A DNA stretch of 64,000 nucleotides from Gillisella vitis. GTDB taxonomy: Bacteria > Pseudomonadota > Alphaproteobacteria > Rhizobiales > Rhizobiaceae. The notes under the pieces are model-generated. The model saw only the letters and a list, made by a program, of their open reading frames with translations, was not told where the DNA came from and did not search any database. Within the stretch, counting starts at the first letter, position 1. Each line of letters begins with the position of its first letter. The stretch spans positions 59,044 to 123,043 of the forward strand of contig NZ_JACHLU010000015.1 in the NCBI RefSeq assembly GCF_014204625.1. Reading direction: 5' to 3'. This document shows, piece after piece, positions 47,446-56,223 of this stretch. Made by a program: the position numbers and the translations under genes.

Positions 47446-47940
47446 ATGTCTGGCATTTTTGCAAAAGCGGTCCTGATTGGCCTGACCGCCATGGGTGCTG
47501 TAACGGCTGCCATTGGCCCGGCTGCGGCGCAACCGGATGTGAGTTTCAGTCTGTTTGTCGGGGCTGACCATGATTCAGTTGATGACGACGATGATGATGT
47601 TGTGAATGCGCCGCCCGCAGTTGTTAAAGTCTGGGGCGATGATTATGGCCGCTATGGCGCGCCACCACCACCGCCGCCCTACTGGGATCGCCCAAATCGC
47701 TGGGACGGCCCACCACCCCGCTGGGACGGCCCACCACCACGTTGGGGTGGCCCGCCGCCGCCACGGTTCAGTGGCGTGTGCTCTCCCGGTGACGCCATGC
47801 GTCAGGCCCGCCGCGACGGTTTGCGCCAACCCTATATTGAACGGGTCACACCGCGCAGTGTTATTGTCGGAGGGCGCCGTTATGGCGGTTATGATCGGAT
47901 CATCCTGATCAATCGCCCCGGCTGCCCCTATGCTGTCTGA
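47446..47940 (+). CDS. secreted Pro-rich RcnB-like / rhizobial envelope protein
   Basis: 164-residue protein with a signal peptide (residues 1-29, ending IGPAAAQ), an Asp run (DSVDDDDDDV), a Pro/Trp/Asp-rich repeat zone (P-P-P-R-W-D-G, residues about 72-108) and a C-terminal module CSPGDAMRQARRDGLRQPYI with VIVGGRRYGGYDRIILINRPGC that is common in small rhizobial exported proteins. The two Cys could pair. GGAGAAAGACG precedes the start. Function unknown. Confidence 0.75.
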   Translation: MSGIFAKAVLIGLTAMGAVTAAIGPAAAQPDVSFSLFVGADHDSVDDDDDDVVNAPPAVVKVWGDDYGRYGAPPPPPPYWDRPNRWDGPPPRWDGPPPRWGGPPPPRFSGVCSPGDAMRQARRDGLRQPYIERVTPRSVIVGGRRYGGYDRIILINRPGCPYAV

Positions 47941-47953
47941 AGCATGACATAAG

Positions 47954-47994
47954 AAAGAGCCTGTCTGATCAAAATCCGATCAGGCAGGCTCTTT
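47954..47994. terminator. strong hairpin behind the secreted-protein gene
   Basis: AAAGAGCCTGTCTGATC pairs with GATCAGGCAGGCTCTTT around a 7-nt loop (one bulge). The T-tract is part of the stem. Probable terminator, usable in both directions. Confidence 0.65.
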
Positions 47995-48159
47995 ATGGTA
48001 ATTGAAGTTGTTCCTGGTTGTATATTTTTTAGACTATTTTCCTGTATGTGTTGTAATTATAACATTTTTTTAGGACTTGTCGTTGAAATTGACCCCGCTG
48101 CGGATAGGAGAGTCTTCGCAAGTTTCAAGCACAAGCATTATTTAGGTGGGGGTTTTATT

Positions 48160-50088
48160 GTGTTTTCTGATATTCGAATAAGAGTGCTTTTGCCTTTATT
48201 ATTTGGACTTGTGGTGACGTTTGGCGTTGTTCAGGGTGCGATCTCTATCTATTCTGTGAAATCTCTCGGTGACCAAATCGACAAAATTGGTTTTCGCATG
48301 GACCGCTCTGTTCAGATGGCGGAAATGGACCGCCTGTTTGGCGATGTCCGGCGCAATTACGTGATGCTCTTCACCAGCAGCGATCCACAAGAGCTTAAGC
48401 CATTGCTCGAGACGCTGGAAAAATCCATAACTATGCGCAAAAATGCCTTTGAGGCTTATAATGTGAGCCTTACGACACAGGATATGCGCACAACTTACGC
48501 CACCGTTGCGGCCGCCATTGACGATTATGATAGCGCTGGCAGTCGGTTGATCGAGCTGATGAAGGCCAACGATCTTGTTGGGGCCAAGAAGCAAGTTCAG
48601 CTTATGGCTGGAAAGGGCGGTACGGCCGTCAAGCTTTTTTCGGATATGATGAGCCAGAACAAAGCCAATAGCGATAAGGCTTTGGCCGAAGCGAACGATG
48701 TGTCGGACTCGTCTCTGCGAACCACCATGATTCTGGTTGCGGTTGTTGCGCTGACTGGTGCCATTGCCGCGTATTTCTGCTTCCGCAAAATTGCCCGTCC
48801 CATCACGGACATTACCTCTTCCATGACTGTGCTGGTTTCTGGCGATACATCGCGGGATGTGCCGCACCGTGAGCGCAAGGATGAGATCGGTGATATGGCG
48901 GCGGCCGTCTCTGTCTTCCGCGACAATGCGATTGAGCGGACACGTCTGGAGCGCGAGGCTGAAGCCAATCGTAACCTCTCTGAGAAGGAACGGATCGCCC
49001 GCGAAGAGCAAAAGGCGAAGGAAGCCGCTGATGTCAAATTTGCAGTGGAAGGGCTTGCCGAGGCGCTGAACCATCTGGCCGAGAGTGACATGACTTTCCG
49101 GCTGGAGATGCCTTTCGTTGGCCAGCTTGATGAGGTTCGTATGAACTACAACGAGTCGGTCAGCAAGCTTCAGGCCACACTCCGTTCGGTTGGCGAAAAT
49201 GCCAGAATGATTGATGCAGGTGCCAGCGAAATCCGATCTGCCACGGACGATCTGTCCAAGCGTACCGAGCAGCAGGCCGCATCCGTGGAGGAAACCGCGG
49301 CCGCGCTGGAGCAGGTTACCACTGCGGTCAAGGATTCGGCAGCACAGGCGGGCCGTGCTGGCACTCTGGTTGAGCGGACCCGTGAAGGGGCGGAGCGCTC
49401 CGGCGACGTGGTGCGCAAAGCCGTTCAGGCAATGACCGAAATTGAGAAATCCTCAACCGAAATCAGCAGCATTATCGGCGTTATTGACGACATCGCATTC
49501 CAGACCAACCTTCTTGCGCTGAATGCAGGCGTTGAAGCGGCCCGCGCTGGTGAGGCAGGCAAGGGCTTCGCTGTGGTGGCGCAGGAGGTGCGCGAGCTGG
49601 CGCAGCGTTCTGCCAATGCGGCAAAAGAAATCAAGGCGCTGATCACCAAATCGGGCGAGCAGGTTCGAAACGGCGTTGATCTGGTGGGCGAAACCGGCAA
49701 GGCTCTGGAAACGATTGTGTCCGAAGTGCAGGAAATCAATCGCAACGTTTCGGCCATTATTGCGTCTTCGCGTGAGCAGTCGACGGGCCTGTCCGAAATC
49801 AACTCGGCCGTGAACCAGATGGATCAGGGAACGCAGCAAAATGCAGCCATGGTCGAACAAAGCAGCGCCGCCACCTTCAGCCTCGCTTCTCAGGCCTCCG
49901 CGTTGACTGGCCTGCTGGCCCAGTTCAAGCTGGATACTCACCAACAGGTACCCGCAGCCACGACCAAAAATGCGAGAGCCCCACAAAGCTCTCCAGCCCG
50001 CGCTCTTGGCCAAAAACTGGCCTCTGCCTTTGGCAGTCGAGCTTCCACATCTGCTACGGTAAAACAGGAAAACTGGTCGGAATTCTGA
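48160..50088 (+). CDS. methyl-accepting chemotaxis protein
   Basis: 642-residue chemoreceptor. TM1 at residues about 9-30, a periplasmic four-helix-bundle-like sensor (35-185), TM2 at about 189-208 ([19 protein letters not shown]), HAMP with [20 protein letters not shown], and the signalling tip [40 protein letters not shown]. The C-terminus ENWSEF is an NWxxF-type tether for CheR. The start is taken as GTG 48160 after GGTGGGGG; the frame stays open to 47995. Ligand unknown. Confidence 0.92.
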   Translation: MFSDIRIRVLLPLLFGLVVTFGVVQGAISIYSVKSLGDQIDKIGFRMDRSVQMAEMDRLFGDVRRNYVMLFTSSDPQELKPLLETLEKSITMRKNAFEAYNVSLTTQDMRTTYATVAAAIDDYDSAGSRLIELMKANDLVGAKKQVQLMAGKGGTAVKLFSDMMSQNKANSDKALAEANDVSDSSLRTTMILVAVVALTGAIAAYFCFRKIARPITDITSSMTVLVSGDTSRDVPHRERKDEIGDMAAAVSVFRDNAIERTRLEREAEANRNLSEKERIAREEQKAKEAADVKFAVEGLAEALNHLAESDMTFRLEMPFVGQLDEVRMNYNESVSKLQATLRSVGENARMIDAGASEIRSATDDLSKRTEQQAASVEETAAALEQVTTAVKDSAAQAGRAGTLVERTREGAERSGDVVRKAVQAMTEIEKSSTEISSIIGVIDDIAFQTNLLALNAGVEAARAGEAGKGFAVVAQEVRELAQRSANAAKEIKALITKSGEQVRNGVDLVGETGKALETIVSEVQEINRNVSAIIASSREQSTGLSEINSAVNQMDQGTQQNAAMVEQSSAATFSLASQASALTGLLAQFKLDTHQQVPAATTKNARAPQSSPARALGQKLASAFGSRASTSATVKQENWSEF

Positions 50089-50117
50089 TAATCAGTCTTG
50101 CGCAAAATGGCCACGAG

Positions 50118-50336
50118 AGCGTTTGCCGAAAATTGGAATCGGCACAATGCTCTCGGTTTTTCGCATCGGATTTTCCCGAGAACCGGTGCCCACTTTTTCC
50201 TGGCAAACTCCCGGCGAAAAATATGCCTCGCCCTATGGGTTGGTCAAAAACCTCATCTGTCGCAAAGATCGCAGCGACAAGGCTGATGGCCTTCTCTTGC
50301 GACCTTTCCTTCCATCTGAATGCTTTTTGACCAACC
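50118..50336. repeat. palindromic spacer with 13-nt inverted repeat
   Basis: First part (50118-50213) is a unit with TTTTTCGCATCGGATTTTCC, related to 29207-29257, flanked by inverted GAGCGTTTGCC and GGCAAACTC. Second part: perfect 13-nt inverted repeat GGTTGGTCAAAAA (50238-50250) and TTTTTGACCAACC (50324-50336) around 73 nt. No gene. Confidence 0.6.
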
Positions 50337-50383
50337 GAACCTCATAAATGAAGAGGTTCCCAGCCGCCCCGGCTTATACCGAT

Positions 50384-51217
50384 TTATCCCCCTGTAACGT
50401 TTTTCATAACGGCGCGTTGCATTGAGCGGGGTGTCAGGCGATTTGAAAATATAATGATGTTGTTCAAGAACCCTGGGAGAACGGATGCTTTTCCTTTCGC
50501 AAGCGCTCGCAGGCCGGTTTCAGCAACGGGACGAGGCTTCATCGTGAGGAAACGCAGCACTGGTGACACCGGCGCGCTGGCGGCTGCATCAAATCCTGTT
50601 TCTGTGTGGCCCGGGCAAAGGCAGGTAACAGTGACGCCGCGAGGGCGCAACTCGTTGTGAAGCGCTTCGCCGAAGGAAAGGACGTAAGACTTCGTCGCAG
50701 CATAAGCGGCAAACCCAGGAACAGGTTGGAAGGAGAGAATGCTTGCAATGAGGAGAATCTGCCCATCTCCTCGAGCTGCCATGTCTTGCCCGAAGATAAA
50801 GCTCAGTTCTGTTACCGCCGTGATATTGAGCTGAATCATATCGGTCGTGTTCTCCAAAGGGGTATCCAGAAAGTCCCCGTGCAGTCCATAGCCCGCGTTG
50901 TTGACCAGAATGTCGATCTGCAACGACTTGTCGTCCAGATTGCTTTTCAACTGAGCGGCAGCACCAGGGACGGAAAGATCGGTTGTTTCAACAACGACCT
51001 CCACTCCGTATTTCTGGCGAAGCTCAGCAGCGAGCTTTTCCATCGGCTCCCTTCGCCGGGCTGCGAGCACGAGATTGATCTTCTGTGCTGCCAGAAGGTC
51101 GGCATATTCGAGACCCATGCCACTGGAGGCACCGGTGATCAGGGCGCGTCTTGCTGTGCCGGCATTCGATTTTCCTGTGAATGTTTTTGAGGTTTGAGTG
51201 TGCGTAACGTTTTGCAT
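50384..51217 (-). CDS. short-chain dehydrogenase
   Basis: 277-residue classical SDR. Cofactor motif ITGASSGMGLEYADLLA (T-G-x3-G-x-G), NNAGYG of the central strand, catalytic Ser in LLIASILSFQP and Y-x3-K in FAAYAATKSYVLSFGEAL. Arg residues after the glycine motif (AARRREPMEKL) suggest NADP(H). The long upstream extension is discarded in favour of MQNVTHTQ (51217), with AAAGAGA upstream. It may belong with the TetR-controlled aldehyde dehydrogenase relic next to it. Confidence 0.88.
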   Translation of the reverse strand: MQNVTHTQTSKTFTGKSNAGTARRALITGASSGMGLEYADLLAAQKINLVLAARRREPMEKLAAELRQKYGVEVVVETTDLSVPGAAAQLKSNLDDKSLQIDILVNNAGYGLHGDFLDTPLENTTDMIQLNITAVTELSFIFGQDMAARGDGQILLIASILSFQPVPGFAAYAATKSYVLSFGEALHNELRPRGVTVTCLCPGHTETGFDAAASAPVSPVLRFLTMKPRPVAETGLRALAKGKASVLPGFLNNIIIFSNRLTPRSMQRAVMKNVTGG

Positions 51218-51454
51218 TTCATTTCTCTTTCGTTTGTTTCGTGGCGTGGCGGCAAAAGCAAAGTTTCCCCGGGCACGCCCTTGTGGAGTTCTAACTTTCA
51301 AGCGTATGCGGACGACGTGAAGTGTCACCAGATCGTTGACGTCTGGTCCCCGTTGGCGGAACCGTCTGGATGGATCGCCTTTTTCAACCTGTCGAAGCGA
51401 GAGTCTGTCGGGTTGAGATTGAGTCGGAAAAACTCTATATCTTTTTGTTTTTAT

Positions 51455-51727
51455 TTATTTTTTCTGATTTTTTGTCCGTTTTTCCTGGCAAGCTCTGGCG
51501 ACAAACGTATCGACCTCGGATTCCTTGGACCTTGGCATAGTCGTGGGCGATGTGGCTCTGCCTGTCATCTTCATCACCGCGTGCCCTACGGCGGTATTGC
51601 CCGTGAACATCAAGTGATCAAACGGAAGGGCAGAGAAGGCCGCGTCGTCGCGCAAAAATGCCGATCTCTGGGCCGCGAGCATACGGCTCATATGCTCTGC
51701 ATCTGCAATTTTTTCCATGGCGTTCAT
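51455..51727 (-). pseudogene. relic of a coniferyl-aldehyde-dehydrogenase-like gene
   Basis: A 90-codon remnant in one frame. The N-terminal stretch AMEKIADAEHMSRMLAAQRS continues with FSALPFDHLMFTGNTAVGHAV, a motif that in aldehyde dehydrogenases lies some 170 residues further on. Most of the gene, with the catalytic Cys, is missing. AGGATG precedes the start and a good promoter is still present upstream, divergent from the TetR gene. Confidence 0.6.
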
Positions 51728-51750
51728 GGTGCATCCTGATGTAGACAAAA

Positions 51751-51793
51751 GAAACATTGCAGCTTATGTAGGTCACAATGTTTCCACTGTCAA
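51751..51793 (-). promoter_or_regulatory. promoter of the ALDH relic with TetR operator
   Basis: Minus-strand TTGACA (51793-51788), 17-nt spacer, TACATA (51770-51765). The perfect inverted repeat GAAACATTG (51751-51759) and CAATGTTTC (51776-51784) covers the -10 and spacer. A third half-site CAATGT lies near 51793. It is the likely operator of the neighbouring TetR protein. Confidence 0.6.
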
Positions 51794-51821
51794 CAATGTA
51801 TCCATGAGAAACTTTAGCGCC

Positions 51822-52460
51822 ATGACAGACGTCCAAAACCGCCCCTATCATCACGGTGATCTCCGCCGCACGATTATTGAAACGGGGCTAGACATCCTCC
51901 GGGATGAAAAGAACTGGCAGTTTACGCTGCGAGAGGTCGCCCGTCGGGCTGGCGTCAGCCATGCCGCGCCCTACAAACACTTTCCGGACAAAGCTGCTCT
52001 GCTGGTCGAACTCGCCATGATTGGATTCGATCGACTGCGCGAGGCACTGGCGAGTGCGAAACCCGAAGCCCCCCAATCTTTGCTCGAAGAAATCATGCCG
52101 ATATCTCTGGCTTATGTCGCCTTTGGCACCGATAACCCCGCCCTATATCGCCTGATGTTCAGCGCGGAGGAGGGGCGCTCCGTAGGAATGCATCTCGATG
52201 AAAGGGCGCTTGCGGTATTCGAAATCGTACTGGACATGCTCAGTCGTGGTCAGGCGGCTGGGACCATTCGCAAGCGGCCGGTCAGGGGACAGGCGACCGC
52301 CGCATGGGCGCTGATTCACGGCATCACCTTGCTCGCAATCGATGGACTGCTGGTGCCAGAAAAGGTCGGCTCCGCACCGCTGGACGCAGCTATTGCCACT
52401 CTGGTGGAAGGATTGGCAGTCCCGCAATCGAACACTCAGGCCCTGCCAGATTCAGATTGA
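51822..52460 (+). CDS. TetR-family regulator
   Basis: 212-residue repressor. HTH at residues about 12-58: HHGDLRRTIIETGLDILRDE, FTLREVARRAGVSHAAPYKH and FPDKAALL. The C-terminal part fits the TetR_C_33-like domain (WALIHGITLLAIDGLL). Start MTDVQNRPYHHGD at 51822 is preferred over the upstream extension. Divergent from the decayed ALDH gene; the operator between them is intact, so it may now mainly regulate itself and perhaps the SDR gene. Confidence 0.88.
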   Translation: MTDVQNRPYHHGDLRRTIIETGLDILRDEKNWQFTLREVARRAGVSHAAPYKHFPDKAALLVELAMIGFDRLREALASAKPEAPQSLLEEIMPISLAYVAFGTDNPALYRLMFSAEEGRSVGMHLDERALAVFEIVLDMLSRGQAAGTIRKRPVRGQATAAWALIHGITLLAIDGLLVPEKVGSAPLDAAIATLVEGLAVPQSNTQALPDSD

Positions 52461-52494
52461 ACCCGCGCTGTAACGGCTTTCATTTCTTCAATAA

Positions 52495-52749
52495 CATGGT
52501 TTCAGCCTGCCCGATGGGCGGTTGTTTGAGAAAATTGGTGGCAGCTATGTTGAGCTGCTGGCGTCGGAGACCCGATCTGGTCTGTTGGAGCTGGCAACAT
52601 CTGCCGAAGTCATTGCCGGAACAGACACAGGGCGGGCGGTGACGCCTGCCGGTGTGGGGTTGTTGTCTGACACGTATATCCGGAACACGCGGGAATATAT
52701 GAAATTAAGCGGGAATGGGAGGCAAAGTGTTGTTTTTCAATGTTTGTAG
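52495..52749 (+). pseudogene. phage tail-fibre fragment
   Basis: 84 open codons without a good start. The piece LATSAEVIAGTDTGRAVTPA is a typical tail-fibre/collar repeat of phages. The frame before it (FSLPDGRLFEKIGGS) also fits. It is 1.4 kb outside the Mu-like prophage and presumably comes from another or an older phage insertion. Confidence 0.55.
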
Positions 52750-53259
52750 CGATAGGGACCGCACCGTCGTCGCGATAATTTCGAAAGTTTTTTACATCTG
52801 AAATCGCACTGATGGTCGCTTTTGGTGGACTTTGAACGTTCCTTTAAATCACCTTCAGAGGATCTTTAAACGCCTTCAAATCCTTGAAAATCCAAATATC
52901 TTCACGAATGCGACGAGATCGGCACCGCGGCCACGCATCTCCAAAAGACAATTTTTGAAATTTCAATGTGCAATTCACCAAGATTACGAAAAATTAGCCG
53001 ATACTCAATGGTTCTGCGCGTCGCGGATGCGATGAGATAATTTCACCAATGCTGACAAAAATCATTGGCCTCATCCATCTCATGAAGCAAATCGCGGCGG
53101 ACGAAGAGGTCATTGGCTTGTGGTTCCAGATGCGACCTTGTCTGACATTCGCGCCGAATTGGGCGGCATTCCATATCTTCATATTCTCTGAGAGCCTGAC
53201 TGAAAAAGAGTTGAGTGAAATCAGTCAATTGTGATTCTTTCGGATTTGCTTGAGATTCG
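52750..53259. other. 510-bp stretch without recognised content
   Basis: AT-richer DNA between the tail-fibre fragment and the IS5 relic. Short ORFs here have neither ribosome sites nor known motifs. It may hold the IS left end, but no terminal inverted repeat could be fixed. Confidence 0.4.
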
Positions 53260-53997
53260 ATGGAGACCACAATGGGTTGGACTGATTTCACCCGTCGTCA
53301 AGATGACCGACGGACAGGGCGCTATGCAAGTGATCTGACGGACCGAGAATGGTCGCTGATTTCTCCATTTATGCCGACGCCCCGCAGGCTCGTCCGACCG
53401 CGCAAGACGGAATTGCGCGAGGTTGTGAACGCATTGCTTTATATCGCATCGACCGGATGCCAATGGCGGATGCTGCTGAAGGATTTCCCACCCTATTCAA
53501 CCGTGCAAGGGTACTTCTACGAGTGGCGGACGACAGGCTTGTGGCGTCAGATCAACCATCATCTCGTTATGGAGACGCGTGAACTGGAGGGGAAGGAAGC
53601 GTCGCCGTCAGCAGGGGTGCTCAATAGTCAGAGCGTCAAAACGACTGAAAGCGGCGGGATTGCGGGCTATGACGCGGGCAAGAAGATCAAGGGTCGAAAG
53701 CGTCATATCGTCGTCAACACACTCGGCTTGATGCTCGGCCTGGCGGTTCACAGCGCTGATATTCAAGATCGCGACGGTGCAGTGGCGGCCCTGAAAACCA
53801 TCCTCAAGCGCTGGCCGTGGCTCCGGTATATCTTTGCTGACGGCGGTTATGCCGGTCCGAAACTGCGGGACGCATTGCGCAAGGTCGAGAATTTCACACT
53901 CCAGATCGTCAAGCGGAGCGACAAGGCTGAAGGCTTTGAGGTTTTGTCGCGCCGCTGGGTCGTGGAGCGCACATTCGCCTACAGCCTGTCGCAGTGA
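53260..53997 (+). pseudogene. IS5-family transposase, truncated and catalytically mutated
   Basis: 245 codons of an IS5-group (IS427-like) transposase: GWTDFTRRQDDRRTGRYASD, LTDREWSLISPFMP, ALLYIASTGCQWRMLLKDFP. The first catalytic Asp of the family's D-S-Q-S-V-K motif is Asn here (N122 in LNSQSVKTTESGG). D194 (ADGGYAG) and E236 (RRWVVERTFA) are kept. Right after VVERTFA the frame runs into the palindromic repeat and stops; about 30-40 residues and the right end are missing. The native start may be the fifth codon (MGWTDF). Confidence 0.88.
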
Positions 53998-54144
53998 ATA
54001 GGATTCACTGCGACAGGCTTTAGCTCATTCTTTTTCGCATGTACGTTATCGTTTTATTGAGGGCAATAAAACGCGACAGGCTTTAGCTCATTCTTTTTCG
54101 CATGGACGTTATCGTTTTATTGAGGACAGTAAAACGCGACATGC
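53983..54144. repeat. compound palindromic repeat, copy 2
   Basis: Copy of the element at 29092-29260. The 16-bp inverted repeat (53983-53998 / 54004-54019) is followed by a 63-bp segment in two tandem copies (54011-54073, 54074-54136), where copy 1 has one. Homology stops sharply at ...GACATGCT (54145), where the prophage begins. Confidence 0.75.
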
Positions 54145-54220
54145 TGTAACACGAAGGCTCGCAAGGTATCACGTCTATTGAAATCGTTTTGAGTCAGGCT
54201 CCAAATGGGCTTGTTCTGCC

Positions 54221-54931
54221 TTACGGAGGGTGCCCAACGAAGATCACCCGCCCGACGACCACCAGATCTTCCACCCGATTGGCATCAAACGTTTCCACCG
54301 GGTATTTCCCTGCGGTGTTGTCTGAGATCAGGTCTAGTTTTCCGTCCATTCTCCAGTTGGCGCGTTTGACCAGGACTGCGTTGGCTACGCTGAAGACGTA
54401 GATGCGGCCGTGGTCTACGGTTGTTTGGCTGGAATCTACGATCATCAGGGAGTTGTCGGGGATTGAGGGTGTCATGCTGTCGCCGGTGGACCACATGAGG
54501 AAGCACTTGTCTGGGGTGCCGCCGAGATCTCGGAGGAATTTACGCTCGAAGGCTGTTTCGCTCGTCTGCATTTGATTGACTGCAATCAGCCCGTTGCCCG
54601 CCGATGCTCGGACATCATATTGTGGCATCAATACAAAGTCACGGTCTGGAACTGTCGGCGCATCACTGGCGACATCTTCGGAGAACATGCTGCCTTGACC
54701 AGTTAGCAACCAGTTTGCGTTGACCCCAAAATTTTCTCTGTAAGCCTGAAGAACAGAAGCGTCCGGCACACGTTCCCCACGCTCGTAGTGGGCAAGGCCG
54801 CCTTTGCTTAAACCCACCTGAGACGCGAATACATCTCTATCCTCGATTTTTAAATGCGCGCGCACTTCGCGCAGGCGCATGCCTAAAGGTGTTTTCGGCT
54901 CAATTTCGGGTCTCGCCAATTCTTTACACAT
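54221..54931 (-). CDS. phage repressor with HTH and LexA-like S24 protease domain
   Basis: 236-residue C1-like repressor. HTH at residues about 30-60 (FASQVGLSKGGLAHYERGER). C-terminal S24 domain: Ala-Gly cleavage site A111-G112 (RASAGNG), nucleophile S152 (STGDSMTPSI), general base K189 (VLVKRANW). Self-cleavage after RecA activation should lift repression, so the element is probably DNA-damage inducible, unlike Mu itself, whose repressor is not of this type. Transcribed away from the early operon. No ribosome site is obvious; an internal ATG at 54880 is possible. Confidence 0.92.
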   Translation of the reverse strand: MCKELARPEIEPKTPLGMRLREVRAHLKIEDRDVFASQVGLSKGGLAHYERGERVPDASVLQAYRENFGVNANWLLTGQGSMFSEDVASDAPTVPDRDFVLMPQYDVRASAGNGLIAVNQMQTSETAFERKFLRDLGGTPDKCFLMWSTGDSMTPSIPDNSLMIVDSSQTTVDHGRIYVFSVANAVLVKRANWRMDGKLDLISDNTAGKYPVETFDANRVEDLVVVGRVIFVGHPP

Positions 54932-55054
54932 TAAAACACAAATGGACTTTACAAAAATCCAAATGTGGTTTAATCCTTTCTATAAATACAGACCAGATCA
55001 CCCATGAAAAAGGAGGCCGGTCAGGGCCTCCCCGTTCACAACAAGGAAACTATT
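54932..55054. promoter_or_regulatory. early operator/promoter region of the prophage
   Basis: Between the divergent repressor and ner genes. An imperfect dyad CACAAATGGA...TCCAAATGTG (54937-54967) is the best operator candidate. A rightward promoter may be TTTACA-N17-TAATCC (54949-54977). A 7-bp hairpin GGAGGCC/GGCCTCC (about 55012-55030) lies in the leader just upstream of the ner ribosome site. Confidence 0.5.
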
Positions 55055-55393
55055 ATGCACCGTGCCCGTACTGCGGACAAGGCCGCGAAACTGCGCCTTG
55101 ATGAGATTAATCGAATAAAAGCGAGGTTGAATATTTGCGGCCTTACGCTTTTGGCGATTGACAGGGTGTATGACCTGCCACGCGGCACGGCCGGAAACAC
55201 CTTGCAGCAGGCCAATCTGGCAGGCGAACGCGCCATTGCGGCTGCCCTGAAAACCCGTCCGCATCTGCTGTGGCGCAGCCGCTATCATCCCGATGGTCAG
55301 CGCCGCACGCCGCAGCCTCCTGAGAATTACCAGCGGCCACCCAATATGGCAAAGCGTCGCCTTGAAAGCTCCGGCACCCGCGAGGCTGCCTGA
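55055..55393 (+). CDS. Ner-like (Nlp family) transcriptional regulator
   Basis: 112-residue DNA-binding protein related to Mu Ner and Nlp/SfsB. The HTH core is LNICGLTLLAIDRVYDLPRG followed by TAGNTLQQANLAGERAIAAA and the signature HLLWRSRYHPDG (Ner: W-P-S-R-Y). In Mu, Ner damps early transcription after induction. The start at 55055 has AAGGAAAC; the longer frame is less likely. First gene of the early operon; its stop overlaps the next start (TGATG). Confidence 0.85.
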   Translation: MHRARTADKAAKLRLDEINRIKARLNICGLTLLAIDRVYDLPRGTAGNTLQQANLAGERAIAAALKTRPHLLWRSRYHPDGQRRTPQPPENYQRPPNMAKRRLESSGTREAA

Positions 55394-56223
55394 TGGCCGA
55401 GTTTGCCCGTATTTCTCTTTCCAGTATCCACATCGGTGTCCGCACGCGCCCTGTGGATGATGACCACGCTCTGGCCATTGCCGCGTCGATGGCTGAGCGT
55501 GGTCTGATCAACCCCGTTACAGTGCGCAAGACACCTGCCGCCAACAAGGGCGCAACGCCTTACACCTTGGTGGCGGGTGGCCATCGCTTGCGAGCCGCAG
55601 AACTGAACGAATGGACCGAGATTGATGCAATTGTCGTTGCCGCCGATGCGGTGGAAGGGCAGTTGATCGAGATTTCCGAGAACCTTTACCGTAACGAGCT
55701 TTCCAAGCTGGATCGGGCCATGTTTGTGCTGACCTTCCGCGAATTGTGGGAGGAGAAGAACGGCAAGATTGACCCCAAGGGCGGCCGTCCAACAAAACAG
55801 GCCAAGGATTGGCCTGTTTTTCGCGCCCCGGGCAAAGAGCTTTCAGAGCGGGTTCAAGAGCGCCTTGGGTTTGGCAAAAGCACCTATAAATATGTGACCA
55901 CCATTGGCCAGAATCTCTATCCTCCTTTGCGGGCGGCTTTGCAGGGAACGCCTTTTGCTGATGATCAGGCTTTGCTTTTGAAGCTTGCCAAGAAGGGGCC
56001 AACCGAACAGGCGCAAATCCTTGCGGCTATGGAGGCCGAGCCGGATGTGCGCAAGATCCTGTCATGGATGGGAGCGCCCAAGGCTTCGGTTGATGCGCAA
56101 GCCCGGCAGGGGGTGGTTTTTGCCACGCTGAACAAGGCGTGGAAAGAGGCGGATGATGCGACCCGGCATCGCTTTTTGCAGGCCATCGGCATGGTGGATG
56201 ATGCGCGCGAGGCCGCCGAATGA
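55393..56223 (+). CDS. ParB-like N-terminal domain protein
   Basis: 276-residue protein with a ParB/Srx-like domain: HALAIAASMAERGLINPVTV, the GGHRLRAAELNEW motif (box II of ParB) and EIDAIVVAADAVEGQLIEIS, NLYRNELSKLDRA. The later part is helical, without a clear HTH. Mu-like phages of alphaproteobacteria often carry such a gene before the transposase; the role is unknown. Overlaps both neighbours (TGATG and ATGA). Confidence 0.85.
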   Translation: MAEFARISLSSIHIGVRTRPVDDDHALAIAASMAERGLINPVTVRKTPAANKGATPYTLVAGGHRLRAAELNEWTEIDAIVVAADAVEGQLIEISENLYRNELSKLDRAMFVLTFRELWEEKNGKIDPKGGRPTKQAKDWPVFRAPGKELSERVQERLGFGKSTYKYVTTIGQNLYPPLRAALQGTPFADDQALLLKLAKKGPTEQAQILAAMEAEPDVRKILSWMGAPKASVDAQARQGVVFATLNKAWKEADDATRHRFLQAIGMVDDAREAAE

